Below are positions 48,977-61,030 of a stretch of DNA of 64,000 nt, in pieces. The translations under genes and the position numbers were made by a program. The DNA comes from Serilophus lunatus (taxonomy: Eukaryota; Chordata; Aves; Passeriformes; Eurylaimidae): contig VXBA01003137.1 of NCBI GenBank assembly GCA_013399895.1, positions 1,204,463-1,268,462 on the forward strand, read 5' to 3'. A model generated the notes under the pieces. That model searched no databases. It was given only the letters and a program-made list of their open reading frames with translations, and was not told the origin of the DNA. How positions within the stretch are numbered: the stretch's first letter is position 1; every line of letters begins with the position of its first letter.

Positions 48977-51900
48977 GTAAGGGTTGTCTTGCTTTTGTGT
49001 GGTTTTTTCCTCTTCACTGAAGTGCATATATTCTTAAGTAGGGAACTAACAGATAGATACTAATATTTCAAAGTTTCATGGTCTGTATAGATGAAAGCCT
49101 ATTGCAACTTAAGTTAGTTTAAAAAATACTTTGTGAGAAACTATGGGTTTCCAAAGACCAATTTCACATACAGTGTGGCAGTTTTTTAGTATATGATGTA
49201 ATTTTCTATCAGTAAGTATAGCAAATAATATACCCTAAACTATTGTGTCTTCTTTTTCAGTTAAATCCATATCTGTCATTTTAATGCATGGGGATATTTT
49301 GTCAAAATAATTTTTGTAAATAAATGGTGCTGTTTTATATTTCTGTTTCACTTTTGGCTGTATAAGGTGATCTGTGCTAACATTCTCTTCTCTAAGTCAA
49401 TAATGCTGTGTTAATGAGAATTGCATTTCATAATTTTTGCAGTAAAGATTCATGTAGTCTAAAGTTAAACTGGTAATGTTTATTTCCCATAATACAGACC
49501 TTTTTAGTAATTAGCTTGTCTAGACAGTGTGTGTATTGCCAAAACTTCAATCTCAGTGGCTATAATTAGGTGTCTGTATCTATCATCAGGCATATAAATA
49601 AAGTGACTGCTATTCTAATAAGGACAGTAACCTTAAAACGTACTCAAGTTAGGACAAAATTCAACCATGTTTGTTTAGCTCTTTAGACATGCATTTAAGG
49701 TCCAACAGTTCTAAGTTTGCAGTTTTTAAAGTGCTTTAACTGAGGTGAGAATTTCTCTTATCATAGTAGTTACTTTGGTTATCATGAATCATATTTTGCA
49801 GGAATTGGAATAAAATCAAACTAAATCGACATTTCAGTGTAGTGAATTCAAGGTCTTTGGAATTAACTTTTTGTCATATCCTTTAATGACCTTTTTCATT
49901 TTATTCTGAAGTTGTCATTGCTCAGACAGTAAAGTAAGTCCCTTAACATTAGGAATAGTAGAAAGAAACCAGATGAAAACATTTAAATTAGTTAACATTT
50001 TTGTGAAACTTAAATAATTTTGTCACATATAGAAGAACTGCATCATAATGCAGTACAGTTATAGAGCACTTTCCTAGTTGGCTGTACACGGCCGGAGTAG
50101 AATATGCCATTGTTTGCTCCTGCTGGGGGCATTTTAATAACAAGTTTAATATCCTACATTAATAATTTGTAGCTTTACAGTTCAAATCTTGGCTAGAAAT
50201 GTGTTCTTCAAACACTTCTGAGCATACTAAAGAACAGAAATTTTGTTCCTAATGGCAATAATAATGACTGTGAAATGTTATTTCATTTCCATTATTCTCA
50301 GAGAAAAAGTGCTTGTGTCATTCGTCATACAAAGAAAAAGAATTAAGTCCTTGCCTTTGAGTCATGTCATTGATACACTTGCCTAAACAAGGATGATAGT
50401 CTCTAGTATTTTTGTTTTTATTGCTTAAATGTCAGTGTCTGTAGCAAACTGATATGACAAAAGTAGGAATCCATCAAACTTTTTGTACTCACGTGTATCT
50501 ACATTGCTTTAATGCAAAAAGCATGCATGTTGTTTGCCCTCATTAGATATAGCCTTATTAAAAAGTAATATCCCAAAGTCTGTGAGTTTGATGTGGTGCC
50601 TTGCCATTAACAAGGTATGACACAAGATTCCATCTTCTGTTTAGTAACGTATATTATTTTTTTATAATTTTAATTGCTTTTTCAAAAGTTTTCAGCAAGT
50701 GATCAGTGCTTCTTAGTTCCTGAGTCCCAAGAAAAATAAGATTCCAACTTACTCTCTAATCACATAGATGCCATCTGTTTCAATAGTAGACAAAAAACAA
50801 GTTTGTTCTAGACAGAACTTCAGCAGTAGGGATATTTCTGCCATGATTTGGCTTAGTGAAGTCATCACTAGATGGATTAATATTTCTAAAGTATTTAGAT
50901 TTGTTTTCTATATACATATATATATGTATGCTATTAAAAAAACAAATTTGGGCCCAAAGCCTTCTTGGCAATTACAACTTCTTTTTTTTTAATATTGCTA
51001 CATATATTCTTGTTGTATCCCTTTTCTTTTATATTCTTGTTGGGTTTTGTCATGAATTTATCATCTCTGAATACCGTTGATCTAATGAAATGTAAGAATA
51101 GGTTTTATTTTCTCAAACTGAAAGACTCTTAAATCTGCAAGCATGGAATTCAGTTTGAATGAGCACATACTAAACAGAAGCTTATATGAAATGGTATAGG
51201 AAGAAACTGCTGGGAAAATCAAGAACCTGACGTTTTTGCAAAAGCATTTAATTTAGGAGCATGTAGTACTGAAATCATTTATATAGACAAATTATTTCTT
51301 TATCTTGATCATTTAATCTCTGAGTAGACGTAAGTTGTATATTCTACTGGTCTGATTTTGGACTGCTATTGATATTTTTAGTAGTGTTGGCAAAGAGTCT
51401 GAGAAGGCAAACCAGATAAGAGTTGACATTTGCTTCTGTGGACAGACTTCCTCAATCTCAGAACATTATGTCCGGGTAGAAGTGTGCAAAAGATTTTTTT
51501 AATGTTTTCACGCTATTATGAAAAGAAGTCATGAGCTTTTTGGCCCTTTTGGCCTACAATTACATGCCATGAAAACATTAACTAATTTTCAGCAAGTTAA
51601 GTTTTTTTTTTACTCGCTTATGTTTTGTAACATAGATGAATATAATGATAGGAAATCAACATAAATAAACACTTGTGCAAAAGATAATTGGAAACTTCAT
51701 GAGACTGTCATGTTTGGATATTTTAAAAATAAAAGCAGATTTTAAAAACAAATGTTCAAGATTCATGCAGTTAATTATTTTTTCATGGGTTAAATTGTTT
51801 AAAACGCTGACTTTGGACATGCTTCTTAATATAAACTGCCTAGAAGTGTGTACATTACAGGTGAATTCTTAAACTAAAATTGATAAAGTCTGATAGCATT

Positions 51901-53590
51901 TTAACAAATTAATCCTGTTAAGAATATGCATCGTGTTTTCATGATTTACTATGTGATTTTTCACCGAATAGAATTCATGCCTTCTTTTCTAAGTGATGAG
52001 GCAAGGGTTAATAACGAGATAGAAGCGGGGGATTTGTTTCTGCTAGGTCAACTATAGACAGTCTTTACAATCTCAAGTTAACAAGATTATTTCAATGGTA
52101 CTATGTATCTATCACAACATAAACTCACTAATGGAAATTATTTGCAAACATAACAAATTAGCCTTGAAAACTTTTAAGAGGAAAAAACCTTCTTGTGTTT
52201 TCCAACATGCATGTTGCTATAATTTAATGACCCATAGATCTACTAGACCATATTAAAATGAAGAATTGCATGTACACCTCTGGCATGACTTTTTGCTGCA
52301 GCTGTTAAATGTCCATGTTCTTGGCAAGTTCATTGGGTGTGTAATTATTATTATTGCCATGTGTTACATTCTCACTTCCTGGAAAAGCAAAAACTGCATT
52401 ACATTCTGTGCTGATCTCAGTAGTAGTTGTAGAATTTTATGTCAATAAGTTTACCAGAAATTGAAGAAAAGAAAGAAATAAATTTTAAAGGAGACTTCAA
52501 GAATCTGAAGTAATTTTTTCCATTTGGCATGAAGTATTCTTTTAGTTCCAACATTACATTACAATATGTCAGATTAAACGTTCCTTACATTTAAGAAATA
52601 GTGTCATTTTTAGGTAAAGCAGGCTGAGAGTTATTTTGGGAATACCAATGTAGTCAGTGTGTGTAGGAGATTAGACACACTGTAATGTGTGATGTTTAAT
52701 CAGTAATACTAAACAGTAAAGTTTCCAGAAGTTTGTTCTAGAATTTTGCACAGCTCTGGCAGCAAATCTGCACAGTATGTCATGGGGAGCTTACAGAACG
52801 TTTTAGAGCTGTCACACTGATATATTTTAAGTGAAATTATTTTTATCACTTCTACTCCTTTAAAGCTGGTAGTTAAGTGATTTATTATGAGAGTGATTGT
52901 TAAGTGATTTATTTATATACAAATCTGGTTTATATTTTTATTCTGAGAAAAAAATTTTGATATTTTTTCATAAGAAAACATTAAAAGACAAAAGATCTTA
53001 TTTAACACTGTGTGAATCATTATATGTATTTATTGCAATTTTGTCTTTAATTAAAAAATGAAAAATGCTTGAAAGCACTAAGTTCTTTTCGTTAGACATG
53101 TCATTGCACAGTGCCAAATATAATAGATGTATTTGTGGCTATTGTGTAAATATGATGCCTTGGCTGCTTCTTACACCTATTGCAAAAAAATATATTGCTC
53201 CAGGTTTACAACTTTTTTTCAAGAAGTGCTTTGAGAATTCCAGATCATTTTCTTTTAGAAGTTTCATTCTTAAAACTGTATTTTTAAGGCAGAAAGAAAA
53301 GAGCATTTCTAAAAACCTGAAGACTGTTAAAATATTTTCTGAGGTTTCCTGTCTTTGTAGGTGATAATGTATTCATATACACAGGAAGCTTTTTTCATAG
53401 CTTGTAGTTTATGTTGAATAGCACAGACATCTCGGATATTTCTTGCCCAGGTTGGCAAATAACATTTTCAGATCCTGACTACTTTTGTCTGTAACTTGAG
53501 AAATAAGACTTAGAAAACCAAAAAGTCTTAAAAAGTCTAATGAGTTCTACTAATGTACCAAGTTGTTTTTCTGGTGATTATGGATGGAAC

Positions 53591-53827
53591 GGGATGGGAT
53601 GGGATGGGATGGGATGGGATGGGATGGAATGGAATGGAATGGAATGGAATGGAATGGAATGGAATGGAATGGAATGGAATGGAATGGAATGGAATGGAAT
53701 GGAATGGNGAATAGAATAGAATAGAATAGAATAGAATAGAATAGAATAGAATAGAATAGAATAGAATAGAATAGAATAGAATAGAATAGAATAGAATAGA
53801 ATAGAATAGAATAGAATAGAATAGAAT
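53591..53827 (+). repeat. Compound pentanucleotide satellite grown from a CR1 tail
   Basis: Three successive homogeneous blocks: about 7 units of GGGAT (53591-53625), about 16 units of GGAAT (53626-53705), an undetermined base at 53708, then about 24 units of GAATA (53709-53827). On the minus strand the last block reads ATTCT repeats and abuts the 3' end of a CR1 element, whose own tail is ATTCTATG. Open frames here are only the repeat translated. The single N suggests an unresolved repeat length. Confidence 0.97.
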
Positions 53828-54232
53828 CACCAAGGTTAGAAGATATGCAATTCCACCATCCAACCAACACTACCACTGTAGCCCCTAAACCACTAAAACC
53901 ACATCACCCAGCACCAGGTCCAGATGCCTCTTGAACACCTCCAGGGATGGTGACTCTCCCACCTCCCTGGGGAACCTATCACGATGCCTGACCACACTGT
54001 GAATTTGTTTTTTATGGTATCTAATCTGAATCTCCCCTGTCTCAGTTTAAGGCCATTTTCTCTGGTCCTCTTGCTGCAGGCACAGTAGAAGAGACTGGCC
54101 CCCACCTCACTACAATCTCCTTTCAGGGAGTTGTAGAGAGCTATGAGGTCCTTCCTGAGCCTCCTCTTCTCAAGACTAAACAACCCCAGCTCCCTCAGCT
54201 TTTCCTTGTAAGACATGGTCTCCCTGAACTTC
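53828..54232 (-). mobile_element. CR1 LINE fragment, 3' end
   Basis: Minus-strand CR1 with 'CACCTCCAGGGATGGTGACT', 'CACCTCCCTGGGGAACCTAT', 'GGCCATTTTCTCTGGTCCTC', 'GAGAGCTATGAGGTCCTTCC' and 'AACAACCCCAGCTCCCTCAG' segments (plus-strand reading; the last is approximate at its edge). It ends at its 3' tail in the pentanucleotide array. It is 5'-truncated and belongs to a different CR1 subtype from the copies at 46.7 and 47.7 kb. Confidence 0.9.
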
Positions 54233-57200
54233 CCTTTGGTTAAGTCTGTGATTTCACAAATGTGACATAGTTTCCCTCCTAGGCTCTCCTAGACTCCTTT
54301 CGTTAAAAATCTCGCTACACCTGTGTAGCAGCTACCAATTATTGCTTCCTTACTTGCTTTGTAGCAGTTGCACCGTTGTCTTTTGTATCTCTAGACCTCT
54401 TTTTTAACAGATATCCTGCTTCTTTTTCTTCCCTTTTCCTTTCACTCTTGCCAGTTCAGAAATCTCTTCAGGCCTTGGAGAGATTGCAATTCACAACCTA
54501 CCCATCCCCTCATTTTCTGAAAACACACTTCTACTTCCATGCAATTGCCTTTTTTTGCTATATAGATACTCTACTTGTTCTGCTTAAAAAATTATAGAGC
54601 TGTGAAAACCACTGTCTTCCATATTTGCTTGAGAGTTTTCTCTTAAAGCTGTCTGTATTTAATCTGATATATAATTTCCTTCATCTTGGCAGATCACATT
54701 TTATAATAGGATTTCAAAGGTAAGGCTATTTTATAGATCACTCTCTATAATACTTACATTTAAAATCTGGGTGAAAAATACTGAAAGGTGGTTCAGATCA
54801 CAATTTTTTGTTTCCTCATTTTTTCAATTCTTTATTCTAATCAGTTCTGATGTATTTAGATCTTCTAAAAATGCAAGTAATTCAGACTGAAAATAGAATT
54901 TTTAAGTAATTAAAATTGACTTCCATGTCAGATATTTTCCCTTATATAATTTCTTAAAACTTTTCTAGTTTAGTAAAATTTACAATTTAGTTATAGTTCA
55001 CTTTCTCACTTCTTTTGATAAACTGTCATAATTTACATTCAAACTATATTCTAGCGTTTAATAAAAAATATTGTTATCAAATACTGTGCATATTGTCATG
55101 GTATGAACTGATTTCAAATGTTTAATTTGGTGCAGACAGTTTCATACGGAAAATTTGTGAAGTTCCTCATTAATGCTGACAAACCGGTGTTAGAGATCCC
55201 TCCCATTGCTATACATCTGATGCAGTTTGACTACAATCTTGCCATTTTCAAAAGATATTAATGAACCAACCATTTCATAGTTACTAAAAAATGCTATTTC
55301 TTGTGTGGCCAGTAGATTGTTCCTGCCATGCCCAAAAGTGGAAATATTTCTCAAAACACACTCTATTAGCCTATTATCTTTTGAGGAAGATTGAAAACTT
55401 GCTTAGTTATGGGTTACAGAACTTGCATGAAATTGTAGACTTGAAGTTCTGAGTAGAACCATGGGGGAATGTAGTATAGTATCTGTGAATTGGCTCTCTG
55501 GTGGGTTACTCTCCTGTTCACTTAAAATGTTTCATATTGTAAGGATCTAGGCTCTAGATTTGATCTTGCTAGAGCTTGATCCATTCCAGCTTGTTAGCTA
55601 GATGAAACAAATGATGGTAGTGATGGTAGTTTACATAAAATCTAGGGGCTGCAGAGTTTTTTGTTTATCTCTTTACATTTTCTGTATAAACATAAAAGCT
55701 TTTTTAATTACCTTTTTTGACCTTTTTTTTAAAATAGATTAATTTCTATATCTAATTACTATGTCTGCTGGCATAGTTGTGTGCAGGAAGGGCATTCTGT
55801 TTCCCTGGGAAACTGGGAGAGGAGTAGTGAGGTGCTGTTGGAGTGTCTGAAAACTGCCCCATAGATATAAAGTATCTGATAGTGCAGTCGAAAGCATTAG
55901 CTAGGGCATCCTTAGAATGCAACAGCACAATAGAAAAACCTATCTGAATTCTGAACATCTTTCGTGTTTGCAACAGCTACTATTAGGAAAAATAAAACAG
56001 CTGTGTTACCTGCATCAGTTTGTATCCAAACCTGGCAATAATAAAGAATGTGTACTATTTTTATTTTCACTCCATAACATTGTTCTTTTTTTAACTTTCA
56101 CAGCTCTTATTCTTTCCCTTAAATAGTATATTTCTCTATATCAAATTACCATCCCTTTAATTTTTTTTTGTTTTTAACCTTTACCTAAATCCTCACAAGA
56201 TGCCTGTGCTCCTGAAGAACAGCATAGGTGCATTACGCCATCCTGGATCCTTTACCTCTTAAACTCCTGACTTCAGTATAAATGTTTCTGTTGCTCCCTT
56301 ATTGTCTAATAGTTTCATAGACAAATATTAACTGTCTCAGCTGATGTAGTGTGGCTGTTTTTAGAACTAGAAATCTTGCAGTTTAATTTCTTTACTTGGC
56401 AACTGAAGTGATTTCTTAAACATCTTAATGTGGTTCATGATAATTCACATAGGAGCTATTCAGAAGTCTTTCAATGAAATCTAACCTGCCATTGCTGCTG
56501 ACATCTCAGGCTTGTGTTGTTTTTAGCACATCTCTACACTAGATGTTTTGGCTGGCTTACTCATGAAATGCAACCAGAAGATGTGTTCTCTTAAAGGCAC
56601 ATGGGTAGCTTTGCTGCAACCACATGAAGCATTAACCTTCATTCAGTTCAGCTAGCTACACAGTGGAACTTGGAGTTACTGCCCTGTGCTTCTTTCACAA
56701 TCTGCTTTCTTTAGTCAGTGAGAGCATGTCTTGGTAACATTCTGCATGCTTCCAGCTATTGTTTCTTTTTCTGTTCATTTAAAAACTAAGGAAACAAGTA
56801 AATTAAGAGCAGATGACAGTAGGATTTAACTTGATTCTTTGGTTTTTGTCTTTTATAGAAACAGAAGTGTTTGAATTCCAAAACATTTTCCAGTGCTTAT
56901 CAGTGTTAAATTTTTCAAGCCAAAATTGTTTCATTAATATGTGATTTATTTTTCTGAAGAATTTTAGCAGACAAGATTATGCTAGCTATCCACTGCAGGA
57001 GACGGAAGCCAGATCAGTAGCACTTGTTTTGGGGGCACCTTGATTTGTTCTTTTTTCCAGTAGTTTGGAATTGCAGTACTGATCATTCCATTCTCTGATG
57101 TCATTTGCCTGTTTTCCATGTTTAAAGAACTCATCTGACCTTTACGTCTTTGAAAAATATTTGGTATGCAGTTTGATAAATTCTAAGTGAGCTTTTTGCC

Positions 57201-57426
57201 ACTTTATACTCCTTACAGCTGAAGTTTGAATTGTCTTTTCCTTAATACTTATAATGTAATTCTGGAATTATTTTTCCAGAATTACCTTGCTCAATCTTCT
57301 CCGCAATCTTACTGTTTATTCCAGAAATTATTCAAGTGGCCTTAACAGGAGTAAAGTTTGGAAAATTCTTGAAGAACCTGGAGTTTCCAAGTATTGTGAA
57401 ATCTATTTTCTTATTTTTCCTAATAG

Positions 57427-57903
57427 GAGGCAGCACAGATGCCAAGCAAGCTGAGGAGCAATCTGCATCTGCAAGTGAAGAACTTTATCCTTTCTGTAGG
57501 GAGCCAAGTTATTTTGAAATCCCTACTAAAGAATTCCAGCAAGCTTCACAGGTAGCAGAGAGCACTATTCATGAAATTCCAACAAAAGATACCCAAAGCT
57601 CCCATGCAGCTGCTGCAGGGCATGCTTCCTTTACCATTGAATTCGATGACAACACTCCAGGAAAAGTAAAGATCAAAGATCACGTGACAAAATTCACATC
57701 GGAACAGCGTCACAAGTCAAAAAAGCCTTCTTCCTCCAGTGGGCAGGACCTGCCTGGGCTTCAAACGGTGATGATGGCTGCAGAGAGCAAAGTAGCAGAT
57801 TGGCTAGCACAGAACAATCCTCCTAGAATGATATGGGAGCCAACAGAGGAGGATTCCAAAAGTATTAAGAGTGATGTTCCAGTGTACTTGAAGAGACTGA
57901 AAG
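57427..57903 (+). CDS. CEP170: CEP170 coding exon, residues 211-370
   Basis: These 477 bases, entered and left in phase 1, encode GGSTDAKQAEEQ, then FCREPSYFEIPTKEFQQ, IHEIPTKDTQSSH, SFTIEFDDNTPGKVKIKDHV, ESKVADWLAQNNPP and KSIKSDVPVYLKRLKG. All these blocks are conserved in vertebrate CEP170. The paired EIPTK motifs and the FTIEF motif are short conserved islands in an otherwise disordered region. The acceptor is TAATAG at 57425-57426. An alternative AG three bases later would drop one residue. The donor is AAAG|GTAAAG. Confidence 0.95.
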
Positions 57904-60389
57904 GTAAAGTGAATAATTCCAGCTATGCTTATTTCTGAAAGCAATGATTCCTCAGCAGCATCGAGTGAGAGAGAGGATCAGTTGAAATCACAAGTGCTCC
58001 ACGTGCGCGCAAGGATCTGTGTTGGGAAATTTTATTGCAGTATTAAGTCTTAAAAAGAGGATAAGAAATCAAACAGTAAATCCTTTTACAGCCAATATAA
58101 GAGTTGGAGCTGTTCTAGTATGGCTGAAAGCATCAGGTATTTAAAACTTGAATCTTGAAAGGGAAAAGGAAAAAATCCAAACCTCAGATAAATTTTATAT
58201 ATTTCTCTTTTTCCCATGTATTACTTTAAAAAGCTGGATTGCTTTTTAGAATCAAAGCTCTCAAGTTCCACTTACGCTTTTAACAACTCTTTCAATAGCA
58301 TATGTTCTGTGAATATTCATGTGCTCTAAGAAAATCTTTTGTGACAACAAACGCATTCTGAAGTTATTCTGCTTAAATGGATCTTTTTTGATGGAGTCAC
58401 GTTTGAGTCAGGAATCTGAAATAAACCAAAAGCTTCAGTTTTTATACTAAGCTTGTGGAATATCATATTTATAAAAGTGCTGCGCTTGAGTGGAGTTCCA
58501 AGTGATTATAAATGTTCATTTACTGCAGACAGTGACATTTCAAATAAAATCATATCAAATGTTTTTTATGATAAGTGTACTTTCTTTTGAATGCCACTTA
58601 GCGAAATAGAGAAGAAAAGCTTTTTGATGTTCAGGTGATGATTCCAGTGCCATTTGAACTTAAAAAATTAAAACATCTGAAGAACTTTTTCAAGTCTCTC
58701 TTATTTTCTATTTTTAATTTCAGCAGGTTAACCCTGCAATTCCTATTTGCCTTGATTTTGCAACGTTATTATGTTTAGCTCTTAAATCATCTGGGACTGG
58801 GTACAACATACTTTGCCATACTGATCAAAAATCTGCTTTTTAAGGCAGACGCTTTAAAATTAAGCTACAAATAAAACTCTGAGAACGGAATTACATTAAT
58901 GTGCTAATTTCTTCCAGAGTATAACACAGAACATTCTTTGGTCCTCATGGTACTTTATTATATTTATGAACATTCTTTAAAATTTTAGCCATGACACTTT
59001 GATAAATAGGAAGAGGCTTTGTTTATAAGTCTTTTCCTGGCAGAAACTCCAGTTGGATTAATTTTCATCTGAAAGAGGTGTAAGTTATGGGGTGCATATG
59101 GCCATAGTAAATACCTGAATGTTTTAGTCTTCTATGAGCTGCTTGTATTTTGACTCATTGCTTGTATTTTTAGGTAGAGATTGTACCTAGCTGCTTTGAA
59201 AGTTTGATTTTTTTCTTAAAAAAATAAAATTTCTGGTTTTTTCTCCTCAGCTTTTTCTTACAATATTCTGTATGGAAGTCCTACTGCTAAGATTATGTTA
59301 TATGACTTTCACTGTTCAAATAAGTAGAAAACAGGAATGTAAGCTAGGATTTCAGCTGTATTTTCAGTGCTGTTTTTCTGATAAACAAGTTTAGCCAATA
59401 TGTAATTACTATTTATCTGAATAATAGCTGTGTTATTTAGGTGAGGAAACATGAAAAAGCTATCCTCTTTAGAATAAAAAAATACAGGAATTTTGCCTTC
59501 CGTATATACATGAGTAAGACTTGTCCCAGGTAGCTCAAAGAGGGTGAAACTGTTTATTCCTAGGAACTGAACTGAGGAACACAGACACTTTCATTGCACA
59601 TGAAGTTGCTCTGTGTTAAATATGACTTAGTGCATTTAAGTATCCATCCTTCCATGCTTACTTTTTTCAGGTATCATTGGAAAGTGTATTTATAGGCATA
59701 TATGTAATTTATTAAATGTATCATCCTTATTCATAGATCTGATAGTAGTTTGTAAAATAAATAAGTAATAACCGTTTAACATGCATACATCAGATGCTGA
59801 ACAGGGTGAATGATGGAAAAACTCATTGTCCTTCTTGGAAAGAATAATAAAGAATTCAATTTTCAGTGGCCATTTCTCATGACTTTAAGTTGTTGTAAAT
59901 GTGGGAGGAATCCAGCCATATGAACTCTGGCTCTCAATGTTTTTTTCCACTACCAGAAGGACTTTTTCAAGGTTTTCTTTTTCCTCTTAACCCTGCCTAG
60001 AATGTGTCAGCAGTCATCTATAATCAACTGGCTGTGTAACAGAATTAATCTAATTCTAAAATACACTATTATACAGCTGGTAAAATACTGGCTTTTGTAC
60101 ATCACTGATAAGTGTTCACAGATGAGAATATTGGTGAGAAAGTTAGTTCAAATTCCCTCCTATTACTGATCAGCTCCTAAAGTCTTTCATTGTTAGACTT
60201 GTAGCAAGTTGATTGCCCTTCCAGGAACTGTATAAAATTTGCAGAGCCAGGTACTGAAAGCGGTTGGAGTCTGAACAGAAATCCAATTGTAAATAATTTC
60301 TAGTTTTCCACTTGGGTTTTTTTTTGTATATGTTGGGTTGGGTCTTTCTTTGTTTCATTGCGCTGTATATTCTTTTGCTTTGCTTGTAG
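57904..60389 (+). other. CEP170: CEP170 intron 8
   Basis: A 2486-base AT-rich U2-type intron with a GTAAAG donor and TTGCTTGTAG acceptor. No repeat family or coding exon was recognised. Confidence 0.92.
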
Positions 60390-61030
60390 GGAATAAGCAT
60401 GATGATGGTACACAAAGTGATTCAGAAAACATTGGTGCACACCGGCATTACAGTAAACGGGCAGCACTTGAAGAGCACCTAAGGCATCATACAGAGATGA
60501 AAAAGTCACACCAGAAAATCCATTCCACAGAAAAGCAGCAAGATCAAGCTGGTTTGAGTCAGACTGCCTTTATGATTGAATTTTTTGATGAAGACCATCC
60601 TCGAAAGAGACGTTCTTACTCTTTTTCTCAGAATGCAGGAGCTCTGTGCCCAGAATCTCCATCTCCAACACCTCACGCACGAGCTGAAAGAGTGAAACCT
60701 ACATCAGGAGAGAAAGTTGTCCCTTCATCTGTGCAAGCCAGCTCATCACATCACAGAGCAGTACATGGTGTTCATGCCAAACTTCTAAAACAAAAATCAG
60801 AAGAACCCTCTGCTGCATTACCTGCCTTACAAGCCGCATTGTTGAGGAGTTCAGGAAGCCTTGGCCATAGGCCTAATCAGAACCAGGAGATGGACAAAAA
60901 GTTGAAAAGCCAACATATTTCTTCTACTGAAAAGGACAATGAGGATGACCAGAGTGACAAAGGTACTTACACTATTGAGTTGGAAAATCCCAATTCTGAA
61001 GAAATGGAAGCCCGTAAAATGATTGACAAG
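60390..61030 (+). CDS. CEP170: CEP170 coding exon, residues 371-583
   Basis: These 641 bases encode (G)NKHDDGTQSDSEN, a basic helical stretch KRAALEEHLRHHTEMKK, TAFMIEFFDEDHPRKRRSYS, then LLKQKSEEPS, LLRSSGSLGHRP, DQSDKGTYTIELENPNSEE and EARKMIDK, ending in phase 0 before a GTGAGA donor. The first and last blocks agree with human CEP170. The middle block around TAFMIEFF may be present in only some isoforms. The SYSFS and SSGSLG stretches are serine-rich and look like phosphorylation sites. The next exon (human continues VFGVDDNQDYN) was not found before 64000. Confidence 0.94.

Larger units (their letters stand above)
48977..57426 (+). other. CEP170: CEP170 intron 7
   Basis: An 8450-base AT-rich U2-type intron. 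The notable content is a pentanucleotide satellite joined to a minus-strand CR1 at 53.6-54.2 kb. The other parts (48977-53585 and 54236-57426) show no recognised element, RNA gene or conserved exon. The last 90 bases read through in frame with the next exon, but the conserved acceptor is at 57425-57426. Confidence 0.9.

Noticed and set aside
53591..53827. Regular short-period array considered as a CRISPR-like structure
   Set aside because: There are no spacers. It is a continuous 5-base satellite in a vertebrate intron.
53537..53876. Two 108-codon open frames with serine/phenylalanine/isoleucine repeats
   Set aside because: They are translations of the pentanucleotide satellite in frames that lack stops.
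57336..57426. Extension of the CEP170 exon upstream to the in-frame ATG at 57336
   Set aside because: The extra residues are hydrophobic and unlike CEP170, and the conserved junction with the previous exon uses the TAATAG acceptor at 57425-57426.
60338..60389. ATG at 60338 as a start for the following CEP170 frame
   Set aside because: It is intron sequence read in frame. The TTGCTTGTAG acceptor at 60389 and conserved phase fix the exon start at 60390.
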